Positions 52,484-61,613 of a DNA stretch of 64,000 nucleotides are shown piece by piece (position 1 is the stretch's first letter; every line of letters starts with the position of its first letter). Source of the stretch: G963663735 sp963663735 (lineage in GTDB: Bacteria > Acidobacteriota > UBA6911 > RPQK01 > JAPXNP01); NCBI GenBank assembly GCA_963663735.2, contig CAXXHN010000001.1, positions 1,612,001 through 1,676,000 of the forward strand, read 5' to 3'. Below the pieces are notes generated by a model. The model was not told the origin of the DNA. It searched no databases and was given only the letters and a program-made list of their open reading frames with translations. The position numbers and the translations under genes are program-made.

Positions 52484-53860
52484 TTATTCCTGGGGTATTA
52501 CGATGTTGAGCCTCTTCAGTTTTTCATTTAGGGTTGTTGGGTTGACCCTGAGCAGCCCTGCCGCTTTTTTCTGGTTCCAGTCAGATTTGGTCAGGGCGGT
52601 GAGAATCAGGTTTTTTTCAAACTCCAGGACCAGGTCCTTGAGTGATGAGCCATCAGGATCAACAGTGAAGGAAGTCCTTCCGGACTGCAGGAGTTCAGAG
52701 GGAAGGAGGTCAGGAGAAATGGGCCCTCCTTCGGGGGCCAGAACCACAGCCCTTTCCATGGCATTTTCCAGTTCCCGGACGTTCCCCGGCCAGTTCCATT
52801 CCAGGATCAGTTTAAGGGCATCCTGGGTTAAGGGATATTTTACCCTTCCATTCTGCTTGCAGAAAAAAGTAATAAAATGATCAGCAAGCATCGGGATATC
52901 TTCTTTTCTGTCCCTCAGCGGTGGAAGCTCAATGGATATTACATTAAGCCTGTAGTAGAGATCTTCCCTGAATTTTCCGGTTCTGACCTCCTGTTTCAGG
53001 TCAGTATTGGTTGCAGCCACAATCCTGGCATCAACTTTGATACTGGAAAGGCCTCCGACCCTGCGAACTTCTTTTTCCTGGATTACGCGCAACAGTTTTG
53101 ATTGTGTTTCCAGCGGAATGGTGCTGATTTCATCCAGGAATATTGTTCCGGAGTCTCCGATTTCAAATAGCCCTTTTTTATTGGAAATGGCCCCGGTGAA
53201 GGATCCCTTCATGTGCCCGAAAAGTTCACTCTCAATCAGTTCTGAAGGGATGCCCCCGCTGTTCAAAGCCACATAGGGCCCATCAGCCCTGGGGCTGCAA
53301 TTATGGATCGCTTTGGCAACCAGTTCCTTTCCGGTCCCGCTTTCTCCGGTGATGAGGCAGGTGGATTTACTCGGACCCACATTACTTATCAGGTCATAAA
53401 CCCTTTGCATGGGTTCACTTTTCCCAATGATGTTGTGAAAGCTGTAACGGTCACGGAAAGACTTCCTCAATGTCCTGTTTTCAAGTGCGAGAGCCCGTAT
53501 TTCCAGCCCGTTTTTGATGACATTCAGTAGTTCGTCATTTTTAAAGGGTTTGGTTACGAAATCAAAAGCGCCCATTTTAGTCGCCTGCACTGCATTTTCA
53601 ATGGAGGCATAAGCTGAAATCATAACTACTGAGACTTCGGGGGATATTTCAAAGATCTCTTTCAGGCATTCAAGCCCGCTTCTTCCCGGGAGCATCAGGT
53701 CCAGCAGGATCAGGTCGATGGCCTCTTCCTGCAGGATTTTCAGGCCGGATTCACTCTCTTCCGCTGAGTAAACCAGGTAGCCTCTTTTTTCAAGGAGTTT
53801 AGATATGACATCCCTGATAACTTCTTCGTCGTCTATTAAAAGAATCGATTCTTGGGCCAT
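52484..53860 (-). CDS. Sigma-54-dependent response regulator (NtrC/AtoC family)
   Basis: A 458-residue activator. The receiver domain (about 5-118) has Asp10-Asp11 and the phospho-acceptor Asp54 (LILLDLMLPG), with Lys in FVTKPFKND. The AAA+ domain (about 145-385) has Walker A TGESGTGKE, the sigma-54-contact loop GSFTGA, Walker B GTIFLDEI and the arginine finger region. A Fis-type HTH (about 415-455; NQKKAAGLLRVNPTTLNEKLKRL) ends it. It acts on sigma-54 RNA polymerase after phosphorylation, most likely by the kinase encoded just upstream on the same strand. Target promoters (TGGCAC-N5-TTGC) were not found in the intergenic DNA examined. Confidence 0.93.
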   Translation of the reverse strand: MAQESILLIDDEEVIRDVISKLLEKRGYLVYSAEESESGLKILQEEAIDLILLDLMLPGRSGLECLKEIFEISPEVSVVMISAYASIENAVQATKMGAFDFVTKPFKNDELLNVIKNGLEIRALALENRTLRKSFRDRYSFHNIIGKSEPMQRVYDLISNVGPSKSTCLITGESGTGKELVAKAIHNCSPRADGPYVALNSGGIPSELIESELFGHMKGSFTGAISNKKGLFEIGDSGTIFLDEISTIPLETQSKLLRVIQEKEVRRVGGLSSIKVDARIVAATNTDLKQEVRTGKFREDLYYRLNVISIELPPLRDRKEDIPMLADHFITFFCKQNGRVKYPLTQDALKLILEWNWPGNVRELENAMERAVVLAPEGGPISPDLLPSELLQSGRTSFTVDPDGSSLKDLVLEFEKNLILTALTKSDWNQKKAAGLLRVNPTTLNEKLKRLNIVIPQE

Positions 53861-54076
53861 AATAGTAAACCAAAATAAACAGATGTCTGCCCCTTCCGAT
53901 ATCGGGGTTTTATGGTTAAGGTATCAGAATTCGAGCCCCTTTTTCAGGCATGGCAGGAATCGTCTCCTGCCGACAAAGCTGAACCATTATTAAAAAACAT
54001 GAGTTGTGTATCCAGCAGCCGAAATGGAAATGACGCTCCATTTATGAACACGTGTTTCTACCTGCAATCAGGAATT

Positions 54077-56920
54077 TCATTGAATTCGTTTTACGGGGAG
54101 ATAAAGAGAAAAGGAAGTCCCTTTATTCGGCTGGCTTTCTACCGAAATACGCCCGGAGTGTTCCTGGATGATGCCAAAGGAAACTGATAGCCCCAGACCG
54201 GTCCCTTTCCCGACAGATTTTGTGGTAAAAAATGGATCATATATTTTTTTGATATCCTCCTTGGAAATGCCGGTGCCGGTATCGTTTATTTCAATTACTA
54301 TCTCAGAATTCTTCTGATAGCTGCGAAGGTTGAGTTTCCCTCCTTTCGGCATTGCATCCTTGGCATTCAGAAACAGGTTCATAAAAACCTGCTGGAGCTT
54401 TCCCCCGTTGCCCAGGGTCTCGGGAAGCTCTTCGGCAAGTTCCATTTCCAGGGTGATACCGTTCTTACGAAGCTGGTGTTCAAGGAGAGATACGGTATCT
54501 GACATCAGAGAGTTGATGTTAATTTCTTTAAAATCGCTTTCCGAGAATCTGGCAAAGTTTAACAGGTTATTGATAATCTCAGATGCCCTGAAGCTTTGCT
54601 TCTCAATTTTAAGCAGAGATTCTCTACGGGGATCATTGTCAGGGACCTCCTCCAGCAGCATTTGGGCATAAGAAGATATTCCCGCCAGGGGGGTATTTAC
54701 CTCATGGGCGAGTCCGGCGGCAAAAAGACCGATGGAACTTAGTTTTTCCGCCTGCTGTAGCTGGCTTTCCAATTGGACTCTTTTGGAGATGTCTTCGAAA
54801 ACCAAAAGTGTTCCGGTATTAACATCATCCTCAGAGAAGAAGGGGGACAGGGAGATGTTAAGCAGTTTAGCCTCATTTTCATTATTGGTTTTAAAGTGGA
54901 ATTTGAAGATTCGGTGAGGTTCGCTTACCAGCCAGTCCTCTCCATCAAGCAGCTTTCGTACCGATTCGGTCAGGTGAGCCGGCAACAGCGACGATATGGG
55001 CTGTCCAGTGGCCTCGGCTTTTGATATTTCTGTGGTAGCCGCCATGGCGTTATTCCATACGGTCACGATTCCCTCCGGATCGATTACAGCTACCCCATGG
55101 TTGATGCTTTCAATGACATTTTCACTGTATATGCGCAGGTGTGCCAGTTCAACAGCCTTGGTTTTAAGGGAGGTATAGAGGGAGGCGTTGTCAATGGCCA
55201 CTGCCCCATATGCGGCCATTGAGATGGCCATGTCAAGGTCCTGTGAGGATAATTCATCTCCGTTGCTACGTTTGCCGACCCCGAGGAATCCGATGTCGCG
55301 CCCCCTGACTGTAAGAGGTTCAATATGGTGTATGGAGCAATTCTGCAGGCGGTCCCGGAGAGCCAGCCATCCCTCGGTTTCAGATTCCTCCTCCTGGATC
55401 TCCCTGGAGAGGACGAGGGAAGGGTCCAACTCGATGATGGAAGGGAATTCAGTGGAATCCAAACCAAGCGCCCCTTCAAGGACATAATTATTTTCATACT
55501 CCTTGTCCCTCAGGTAGATGACGATGGGAGTAATATCCAGGGCTTTATTCAGCCGGTCAATTATCTGGGCAATCAGGCGGTGTAAATCTATTTCCAGGCC
55601 CAGCGTGTGCCCGAAATTGAGGAATGACCGCCGGTAACCATAACGGTCCTTGTATATTACCCTTTCAATCTGCTCGTCGATTCTTTCCTTGAGCGGGGCA
55701 AAAAGAAAGGCCACTGCCAGTGCGGTAACTGCCAGGAGCAGAAAGCTTGATTCTGAAGCGAAGTCCTGTACAGTTCGGGCAATAAGCAGGGCTATGCCCA
55801 CAAAGAATGCCAAGAGAGTTGAACTTGCCAGTACATAGGCGATGCTCTTCCGGAAAATAAAATCTACATCCCTGAGCCGGTACTTACTGATGGCATAGCC
55901 AAATGTAACGGGAATTATGCCAAGTGAGAGTAGGGAGGTCTCATTCAGGGCATCCATGGACATGTTCAAAATAAACGGTATGGCATACAGGCCTGCAAAG
56001 GGGACAAGCCCAAAAACAGTGCCCCCCAGGAGCCATTTTAACTGCTTTTTTTCGGTTGGTTCCCAGTATATCCTGGAGCCTCTGGCCAGAGCCGCGATTG
56101 AGGCTGTGAAGTAAAGAAGGAACACCAGGAGTTCAAAACGGTCAAGGGCATGACTGACATCAGGGGTACGGCTGAATCCATATTCCTGCAGGCGTCCCAT
56201 GAACCAGGCCAGGTGGAATAAAAACAGGAACAAGGGGACTGCGTAAATGGTGCACAGGAGTTTCCAGCTTTTAACATTCTGGAATACCTTACGGGGAAAA
56301 TATACGCAGAAGTGCAGGAAAAGGGGAGGCAGAAAAATAAAAGCAGCTGCCGACAGCAGGTATACGGTTATGTCAAAGCTGTCAGCTCGTCCGGAATACT
56401 TGAAGATCAGCAGGGTGAATGCTACAAAACTGAGGATGGCGAAATGAAAGGATCCTTTTTCGTTCCAGTTGCGAAGGAAGATAAATAACCCTATGCCGAG
56501 AAAAGCAAAGGCGAGTAAAACCGAAGGTATTTCACCTTTGTCAAACTGGGAGCGGTTATCCACCTTTACCGGGACGGTTATTTCTTCACCGGTTTTATTA
56601 TTGCGAAAGGTGTAGTCTACAACAAAAAAATCAGAGACATTACCCGATGACAAGGCTTCAAGAATCTCAATATGGTCATCCAGGCCTTCAACCGGGATAC
56701 TGTCGACACTGGATAGAGTATAATCCCCGGTGATCTGGGGAAAATCGGGAAAGCTTCCAGGTGGAAGTTTGGGTCGGCCTGACTCTCCCTGTGTCCAGGC
56801 AAGTCCATCGGACGGAGTTCTCCAGCTGGTACGATCTGCGATATTCACGAGGCTCAGGTACACCAGTACTGGTGCAACAATCAGTATAAATATGGTGCGA
56901 GCTCGTCCCTTGCGTTTCAT
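54077..56920 (-). CDS. Membrane sensor histidine kinase with PDZ-like, GAF and PAS modules
   Basis: A 947-residue kinase. One TM helix (about 8-28) is followed by a periplasmic PDZ-like segment (about 45-125, YTLSSVDSIPVEGLDDH), then seven or so TM helices (about 130-390). Cytoplasmic modules in order: GAF-like (about 430-580), PAS (about 590-700; INHGVAVIDPEGIVTVWNNA), HisKA (about 720-785) with the phospho-His in AGLAHEVNTPLAGISSYAQ, and HATPase (about 825-940) with LFLNAKDAM, DTGTGIS and GTGLGLSVSFG. It very probably phosphorylates the sigma-54 regulator 216 bases downstream on the same strand. The ligand or stress sensed is unknown. Confidence 0.92.
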   Translation of the reverse strand: MKRKGRARTIFILIVAPVLVYLSLVNIADRTSWRTPSDGLAWTQGESGRPKLPPGSFPDFPQITGDYTLSSVDSIPVEGLDDHIEILEALSSGNVSDFFVVDYTFRNNKTGEEITVPVKVDNRSQFDKGEIPSVLLAFAFLGIGLFIFLRNWNEKGSFHFAILSFVAFTLLIFKYSGRADSFDITVYLLSAAAFIFLPPLFLHFCVYFPRKVFQNVKSWKLLCTIYAVPLFLFLFHLAWFMGRLQEYGFSRTPDVSHALDRFELLVFLLYFTASIAALARGSRIYWEPTEKKQLKWLLGGTVFGLVPFAGLYAIPFILNMSMDALNETSLLSLGIIPVTFGYAISKYRLRDVDFIFRKSIAYVLASSTLLAFFVGIALLIARTVQDFASESSFLLLAVTALAVAFLFAPLKERIDEQIERVIYKDRYGYRRSFLNFGHTLGLEIDLHRLIAQIIDRLNKALDITPIVIYLRDKEYENNYVLEGALGLDSTEFPSIIELDPSLVLSREIQEEESETEGWLALRDRLQNCSIHHIEPLTVRGRDIGFLGVGKRSNGDELSSQDLDMAISMAAYGAVAIDNASLYTSLKTKAVELAHLRIYSENVIESINHGVAVIDPEGIVTVWNNAMAATTEISKAEATGQPISSLLPAHLTESVRKLLDGEDWLVSEPHRIFKFHFKTNNENEAKLLNISLSPFFSEDDVNTGTLLVFEDISKRVQLESQLQQAEKLSSIGLFAAGLAHEVNTPLAGISSYAQMLLEEVPDNDPRRESLLKIEKQSFRASEIINNLLNFARFSESDFKEININSLMSDTVSLLEHQLRKNGITLEMELAEELPETLGNGGKLQQVFMNLFLNAKDAMPKGGKLNLRSYQKNSEIVIEINDTGTGISKEDIKKIYDPFFTTKSVGKGTGLGLSVSFGIIQEHSGRISVESQPNKGTSFSLYLPVKRIQ

Positions 56921-57123
56921 TTTTTCAAAAATTCATGTAAATATTATGGATTCATTTACATAACAAGCAAATACGGTGCCATTCTGGCTGGTTCATGAAG
57001 GCAATACGGATTTGAAAGCGGCAAACCCTGTTTTATCAGGACCAAAGGTGCATTTTGGCACTCTTCTCCAGAAGTGAGATCCAAAAACATGAATTAGTGT
57101 TCATTATTTTGAATCATTGAAAA

Positions 57124-58899
57124 CTAGAAGTTGAAAGATATTCCACCGCGGATTGATCTGGGATTCTGCAGCAGTGTGATGATTCCGGTGTCTGTTCTAA
57201 TTTGGCCGGTCTGATTGTCCATGAGGTTTCGGATATCGAGGAGGACTTCGATTTTTCTCGGTGAAAGGAAGCTGAGAGCTGCAAAAGGCAGAGAAGTCCC
57301 GGGCAGGGAGATTATCTGCCGGACGAAAATATTAACCCCTCCATTTCCGGTTTCAAGGATATCGCTCATCGGGTCAACGGTATAAAGAGGTTTGTTTCCA
57401 GGGATGAATTTGAACAGTGCAGTTATGTGAGTTTGTGTCTGGGGAAGATATGCATCCAGCTGGGCTGTGATAGCCTGATACCTTGAGTCTTTGGATATCG
57501 TATTGTATGACAGCTGATCGAATGAGGAGATCTGGAGGTCTTGACTCAGGCCGGGGCCGTAACCTTTGATCAGGGAAATCCCCCCCCTGATATTATCCAG
57601 GATCTGCCGGTTTAAGCTGAGACGAATCCCCTGATTGGACAGGATTCCATTACCCAGGTCGAGGGGCCTGGTAATCCCGTAATTTGAGGAAACAGCGAAA
57701 ACAGGAAGGCATCCTCCATCCAGGCTGTTGTTGAAATAGGCCAGTTCAACATCTGCGATTCTATCGAGAGAATGGATTATTCTGGCAGTATTGTAGCGCT
57801 GTGAGCCCAGGGCTGTCTGGTTGTCGAATCTGGCTATCCTGAGAGGGCTGGCCATGCTGATCATGCGTCCGTCCAGAGATTGTATGGTGTTGCTCTGGGA
57901 CGGCCTTTTACTCAGGGAGGAAACCTCAAAAATAGTGTTTTCCCGAGGTGTGAAGGTCAGTTTGATTTCCGGGCTGACCAGGGTGCCGAGCTGTTCCCCG
58001 CTGTAGCGGTTGATTTCGGTTCCCATGGTTAAAGAGAGGAACGATGCTATCTGGTACTGTTCTTCCACAGAGAAGTTGATGAGCTTCAGTGATCCGGGAG
58101 CTGATGTGTAATCGGTACTGTAAGGATAGGAATCCGGATTGCCAAGTAAATTCAGGGAGGGTTGATCAAAGCTCATTCGCCCATAACCGAAGGAAAAACT
58201 AAGCTGATGATTTTCACCGAGGGTTTTTTCAACAGTGTTTTTCAGCCTCCACATTGAATCCTGCCCTGAGTTCAACTGTCCGGAAAAAATGTAGTCTCCG
58301 GCTTCACCCAGGCTGTTTACCGCAGCAAAACTGGAAGTGATCCCGCTCCAGGAGTCTCCCGGGATCGAAAATGAATCACCGCCCAGTCCCGAGCTGTTGG
58401 AAATCTGGAATACAGCCCTTTCAAAAATCCGCTCGTCCGGATATTCGGATGATACAACAGGAAGGTTCCGAAAAATCAGTCGTTTAAGAGAGGAACTCCT
58501 GAGGAGAGCCTTAATGCCGAGATTTGGCTGGAAGCCCTCATCAAAGCCGGCCATTTTCTGCAGGACCAGGGTCACAGTTATGGTCCTGTTGGGAAAAATT
58601 CTGATCAGGTTGCGACTGGGGGTGCGAAAGTCAGCGCTCTTTATATCCAGTTTGTAGAGCCCCGTTGCCAGATCACTGAAAAGGACCATTCCTTCACCGT
58701 TGGTCCTGGCCAGTATGGGCAGCAGGTTGTTCCTCGCTGTATTTACTATGGAGATAATAATTCCAGGGAGAGGTGAGCCGGTTTCATCAAGGATCAGCCC
58801 GGTAAGGCTCCCTGATTCTACAGGGGCAGGCTCTGCGGGAAGAACTCCAGCGGAGCAGAAAAATAATCCTATTAATATTAAGCAGATTTTGCTTTTCAT
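57124..58899 (-). CDS. Outer-membrane beta-barrel with N-terminal carboxypeptidase-regulatory-like domain
   Basis: A 591-residue exported protein. The signal peptide (ICLILIGLFFCSAGVLPAEP) is followed by a CarboxypepD_reg-like domain (about 30-105; SLTGLILDETGSPLPGIIISI). The rest (about 180-591) has alternating strands and a terminal aromatic (GGISFNF), as in TonB-dependent receptors, but the plug domain and TonB box were not recognised. It may be a degenerate or plug-less receptor-type barrel common in Acidobacteria-like genomes. It is monocistronic. An ExbB/ExbD operon lies 5 kb away on the same strand, but a link is not shown. Confidence 0.75.
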   Translation of the reverse strand: MKSKICLILIGLFFCSAGVLPAEPAPVESGSLTGLILDETGSPLPGIIISIVNTARNNLLPILARTNGEGMVLFSDLATGLYKLDIKSADFRTPSRNLIRIFPNRTITVTLVLQKMAGFDEGFQPNLGIKALLRSSSLKRLIFRNLPVVSSEYPDERIFERAVFQISNSSGLGGDSFSIPGDSWSGITSSFAAVNSLGEAGDYIFSGQLNSGQDSMWRLKNTVEKTLGENHQLSFSFGYGRMSFDQPSLNLLGNPDSYPYSTDYTSAPGSLKLINFSVEEQYQIASFLSLTMGTEINRYSGEQLGTLVSPEIKLTFTPRENTIFEVSSLSKRPSQSNTIQSLDGRMISMASPLRIARFDNQTALGSQRYNTARIIHSLDRIADVELAYFNNSLDGGCLPVFAVSSNYGITRPLDLGNGILSNQGIRLSLNRQILDNIRGGISLIKGYGPGLSQDLQISSFDQLSYNTISKDSRYQAITAQLDAYLPQTQTHITALFKFIPGNKPLYTVDPMSDILETGNGGVNIFVRQIISLPGTSLPFAALSFLSPRKIEVLLDIRNLMDNQTGQIRTDTGIITLLQNPRSIRGGISFNF

Positions 58900-58937
58900 A
58901 AATTAATGCCAGCTTACCACAGCGTAAGTAATTGACT

Positions 58938-58967
58938 ATTTTATGTCCTGCCCAGGTAATACGTCAA
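58938..58967 (-). promoter_or_regulatory. Likely promoter of the outer-membrane barrel gene
   Basis: On the minus strand TTGACG (58967-58962), 18 bases, TAAAAT (58943-58938), about 40 bases before the ATG at 58899. Good match to a sigma-70-type promoter. Confidence 0.55.
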
Positions 58968-59156
58968 TAATAAATATTATCACTATCCGCCAGCTGGGGT
59001 ATTTATTTAATTTTAAAATATCTGATGACAATTATCGGGAAATAGCCCAGTTCGAGTGAATTATTTTAGTTTCAGCCATTGCCCGCAGACATTTTTGAGC
59101 TCTTTTCTACCTGGTTTGCAGGGATAATGAAATGTCCGCGCGGCTACTGAAAAGTG

Positions 59157-59162
59157 TATACT
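59157..59162 (+). promoter_or_regulatory. Possible -10 box of gltX
   Basis: TATACT ends seven bases before the gltX ATG at 59170, so a transcript from it would be close to leaderless. No convincing -35 box lies upstream and no Shine-Dalgarno precedes the ATG, which makes the idea tentative. Confidence 0.3.
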
Positions 59163-59169
59163 TTGCACC

Positions 59170-60672
59170 ATGAAAACCAGAGTAAGATTTGCCCCGAGCC
59201 CTACCGGCAGGTTACATGTAGGCAACGTTCGCACAGCATTATTCAACTGGCTTCTCGCCCGAAAAACTGGTGGTACCTTTATCCTTCGCATCGAGGACAC
59301 CGATGCTGACAGGTCTGAAGCCGAATATGAAAAAGAGCTGATAGAAGACCTGAAGTGGTTGGGCCTGGACTGGGATGAAGGCCTGGAAAAAGGAGGAGAA
59401 TTCGGCCCTTATCGTCAGACTGACAGGTTTGATCTTTATCGGAAAGAGGCAGGAAGGCTGCTGGAAAATGGAGATGCCTATTACTGTTTCTGCTCCCAGG
59501 AAAGGCTTGATGCCGAGAGGAAGGAGCAGCAGGAAAAGGGCCTTCCGGTCATGTATGCCGGCCACTGCCGCGACCTGAGCCAGGATGAGACAAAAACCAG
59601 GATAGAAAAGGGCGAAAAACCAACCCTGCGGCTGAAAATAAGGGAAGGAGCAATCAGTTTTACAGATCTTGTTTTCGGTTCAGTAACAGTGGATTTAACC
59701 GAAATCGGTGATTTTGTTCTCCTCAGATCTGATGGGACATCACAATATAACTTTGCCTGTGTTGTGGATGACGCCCTGATGGAGGTTACCCATGTTATCC
59801 GTGGGGAAGGCCACTTGACGAATACCTTCAGGCAGGTTTTGCTTTATGAGTATCTTGGATTACCGCTTCCCAGGTTTGCCCACTTGTCAACGATCCTGGG
59901 CCCTGACGGATCCAAGCTCAGCAAGAGGCATGGCGCGACTTCAGTTGGTGAGTTCAGGGAGCGCGGATATCTGCCCGATGCCCTGATAAATTATCTGTCT
60001 CTGCTTGGCTGGACGCCCCCTGAATCGGCAGGAGAAGTGCTTTCGGTAAAAGAGATTATTGATAGTTTTGATCTTGGCCGGGTGAACAGGAGCCCCGCTA
60101 CTTTTGATATCGCCAAGTTGAATTTTATCAACCGTTCCCACCTGAAGAAACTGACCCCCGAAGTCCTGGCGGACAAGGTTATTCCTTTTCTTGCCGCTGA
60201 GGGTATCATGCCTGCAGTAATAGATGGGAGAGTCCGGGAGTGGGTCAGTCAGGTAGTGGAGATACTGGGGAAATATGCCGACACCCTGGGGGATTTTCCG
60301 GGTCTGGTACAGGACCTTCTGCAGTTTGAACCGGAGGAAAGCCTTGCTGATCCTGAAGTGCAGCAGATTATTAACGAGCCGGAATCAAGGGTGGTTATCA
60401 GGGCTTTCGAAAAAAACCTGCTGGAAGACCCTTCTCCTGTTGTGGATTTTGAGGTGTACAAGGGTGCTGTTGTCAAAATCATGAAAGAGCAGGGCATAAA
60501 AGGGAAGAGCCTGTTTAGGCCTCTTCGTGTCGCTCTCACTGCCAAAGCTTCCGGCCCTGAGCTGGAGAAAATAATTGATGTTGTGGAGCAGGCTGCTGAA
60601 CTTGAACTGCCCGCTCCTGCCATATCTGTGAGAGCAAGAGTCTCTGCTGTTGCCGCAAGGCTGGAAAGATAA
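59170..60672 (+). CDS. gltX: Glutamyl-tRNA synthetase
   Basis: A 500-residue class I aminoacyl-tRNA synthetase. It has the HIGH-type motif HVGN in FAPSPTGRLHVGNVRTALFNWL-type start (APSPTGRLHVGN), IEDTDADRSE, GEGHLTNTFRQ and the KMSKS-type KLSKR in GSKLSKRHGATSVGEF. The C-terminal anticodon-binding domain (about 335-495) is present. It charges tRNA-Glu; in organisms without GlnRS it also charges tRNA-Gln as first step of transamidation. Length is typical. The gene is followed by rlmB on the same strand. Confidence 0.97.
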   Translation: MKTRVRFAPSPTGRLHVGNVRTALFNWLLARKTGGTFILRIEDTDADRSEAEYEKELIEDLKWLGLDWDEGLEKGGEFGPYRQTDRFDLYRKEAGRLLENGDAYYCFCSQERLDAERKEQQEKGLPVMYAGHCRDLSQDETKTRIEKGEKPTLRLKIREGAISFTDLVFGSVTVDLTEIGDFVLLRSDGTSQYNFACVVDDALMEVTHVIRGEGHLTNTFRQVLLYEYLGLPLPRFAHLSTILGPDGSKLSKRHGATSVGEFRERGYLPDALINYLSLLGWTPPESAGEVLSVKEIIDSFDLGRVNRSPATFDIAKLNFINRSHLKKLTPEVLADKVIPFLAAEGIMPAVIDGRVREWVSQVVEILGKYADTLGDFPGLVQDLLQFEPEESLADPEVQQIINEPESRVVIRAFEKNLLEDPSPVVDFEVYKGAVVKIMKEQGIKGKSLFRPLRVALTAKASGPELEKIIDVVEQAAELELPAPAISVRARVSAVAARLER

Positions 60673-60793
60673 TTTTCAGGAGGGGCCTGAGAAGGTACAG
60701 AGAATGTCCCGGTTGCATTTTCAGAGAAACCCCATCAGAATTTGGAGATGCGCCCGCTTTGACGCTTTCCGGCGAAGGAGATGTTGAGGGAAT

Positions 60794-61519
60794 ATGAATA
60801 TTTATGGGATCAACCCGGTACTGGAAATCCTCAAAGGCAGCCCGGAAAGAGTTCTCAGGGTAATCATCGAAAAAGACAGGAATGCTAGAAGGATATCTGA
60901 GATTGTTTCCTTGACTCGTTCCTGTAGAATTCCTTTTTCTTTTGAGCCTTCCTCAGTTCTGGACCGTAAGTCGGAAGGGGAGCCCCACCAGGGGGTGATG
61001 GCAGAGCTGGCAGCCTTTGACTACGTCGATCTTGATGATGTGCTGCGCTGCAGTCCTTCCCGGATTATCCTGCTTGACGGAGTGGAAGATCCCAGGAACC
61101 TGGGAGCTGTAATAAGGACAGCGGAAGCTTCAGGTGCAGGTGCGGTAATCATTCCCTCCCGGCATACCTGCGGGATAACCGGAACGGTGATGAAGGCTTC
61201 AGCCGGTGCGGCTGCCCATATCCCGGTTTGCCGAATCACTAATACCGTCCGGACAATATCAAAGCTGAAAAAAGAAGGATTCTGGGTTGTCGGACTGGAC
61301 ATGGAGGGGGAGGAAACCCTGCCGGTGGATCTGAAAAGCTCGCCTTTATTGTTGATAGGAGGCGGGGAACATAGGGGCTTGAGGCCGCTGGTCAAAGAGA
61401 ATTGTGATTTCCTCTATCGCATTCCCATGCGTGGCCAGGTATCTTCACTGAACCTTTCAGTTGCAGTGGGAATCCTTATCTACTCACTGGTGGAACCTGA
61501 ACCAGCCCGGAGCAGATAA
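60794..61519 (+). CDS. rlmB: 23S rRNA (guanosine-2'-O-)-methyltransferase RlmB (TrmH/SpoU family)
   Basis: A 241-residue SPOUT methyltransferase. The N-terminal L30e-like domain (about 1-75; IYGINPVLEILKGSPERV) precedes the knot domain with motif 1 DPRNLGAVIRTAEASGAGAV, motif 2 IGGGEHRGLRPL and motif 3 IPMRGQVSSLNLSVAVGIL. RlmB methylates G2251 of 23S rRNA with S-adenosylmethionine. It lies 120 bases after gltX on the same strand, with a long inverted repeat just after its stop. Confidence 0.92.
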   Translation: MNIYGINPVLEILKGSPERVLRVIIEKDRNARRISEIVSLTRSCRIPFSFEPSSVLDRKSEGEPHQGVMAELAAFDYVDLDDVLRCSPSRIILLDGVEDPRNLGAVIRTAEASGAGAVIIPSRHTCGITGTVMKASAGAAAHIPVCRITNTVRTISKLKKEGFWVVGLDMEGEETLPVDLKSSPLLLIGGGEHRGLRPLVKENCDFLYRIPMRGQVSSLNLSVAVGILIYSLVEPEPARSR

Positions 61520-61548
61520 GACCTGTCCGGACTTCTCTGCTGTTTTTA

Positions 61549-61598
61549 ATTCCGCATTTCTTGCCGCCTCAAGGGCAAGTTGGCAAGAAATGCGGAAT
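61549..61598 (+). terminator. Perfect 17-bp inverted repeat between convergent genes
   Basis: Arms ATTCCGCATTTCTTGCC (61549-61565) and its exact complement (61582-61598) enclose a 16-base loop. It lies between the stops of rlmB and the hydantoinase and could end transcripts from both directions. T-runs flank only the left arm (TGTTTTT before it) and none follows either arm, so it is not a textbook intrinsic terminator. Confidence 0.5.
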
Positions 61599-61613
61599 AA
61601 CTGCAACTGGTCA

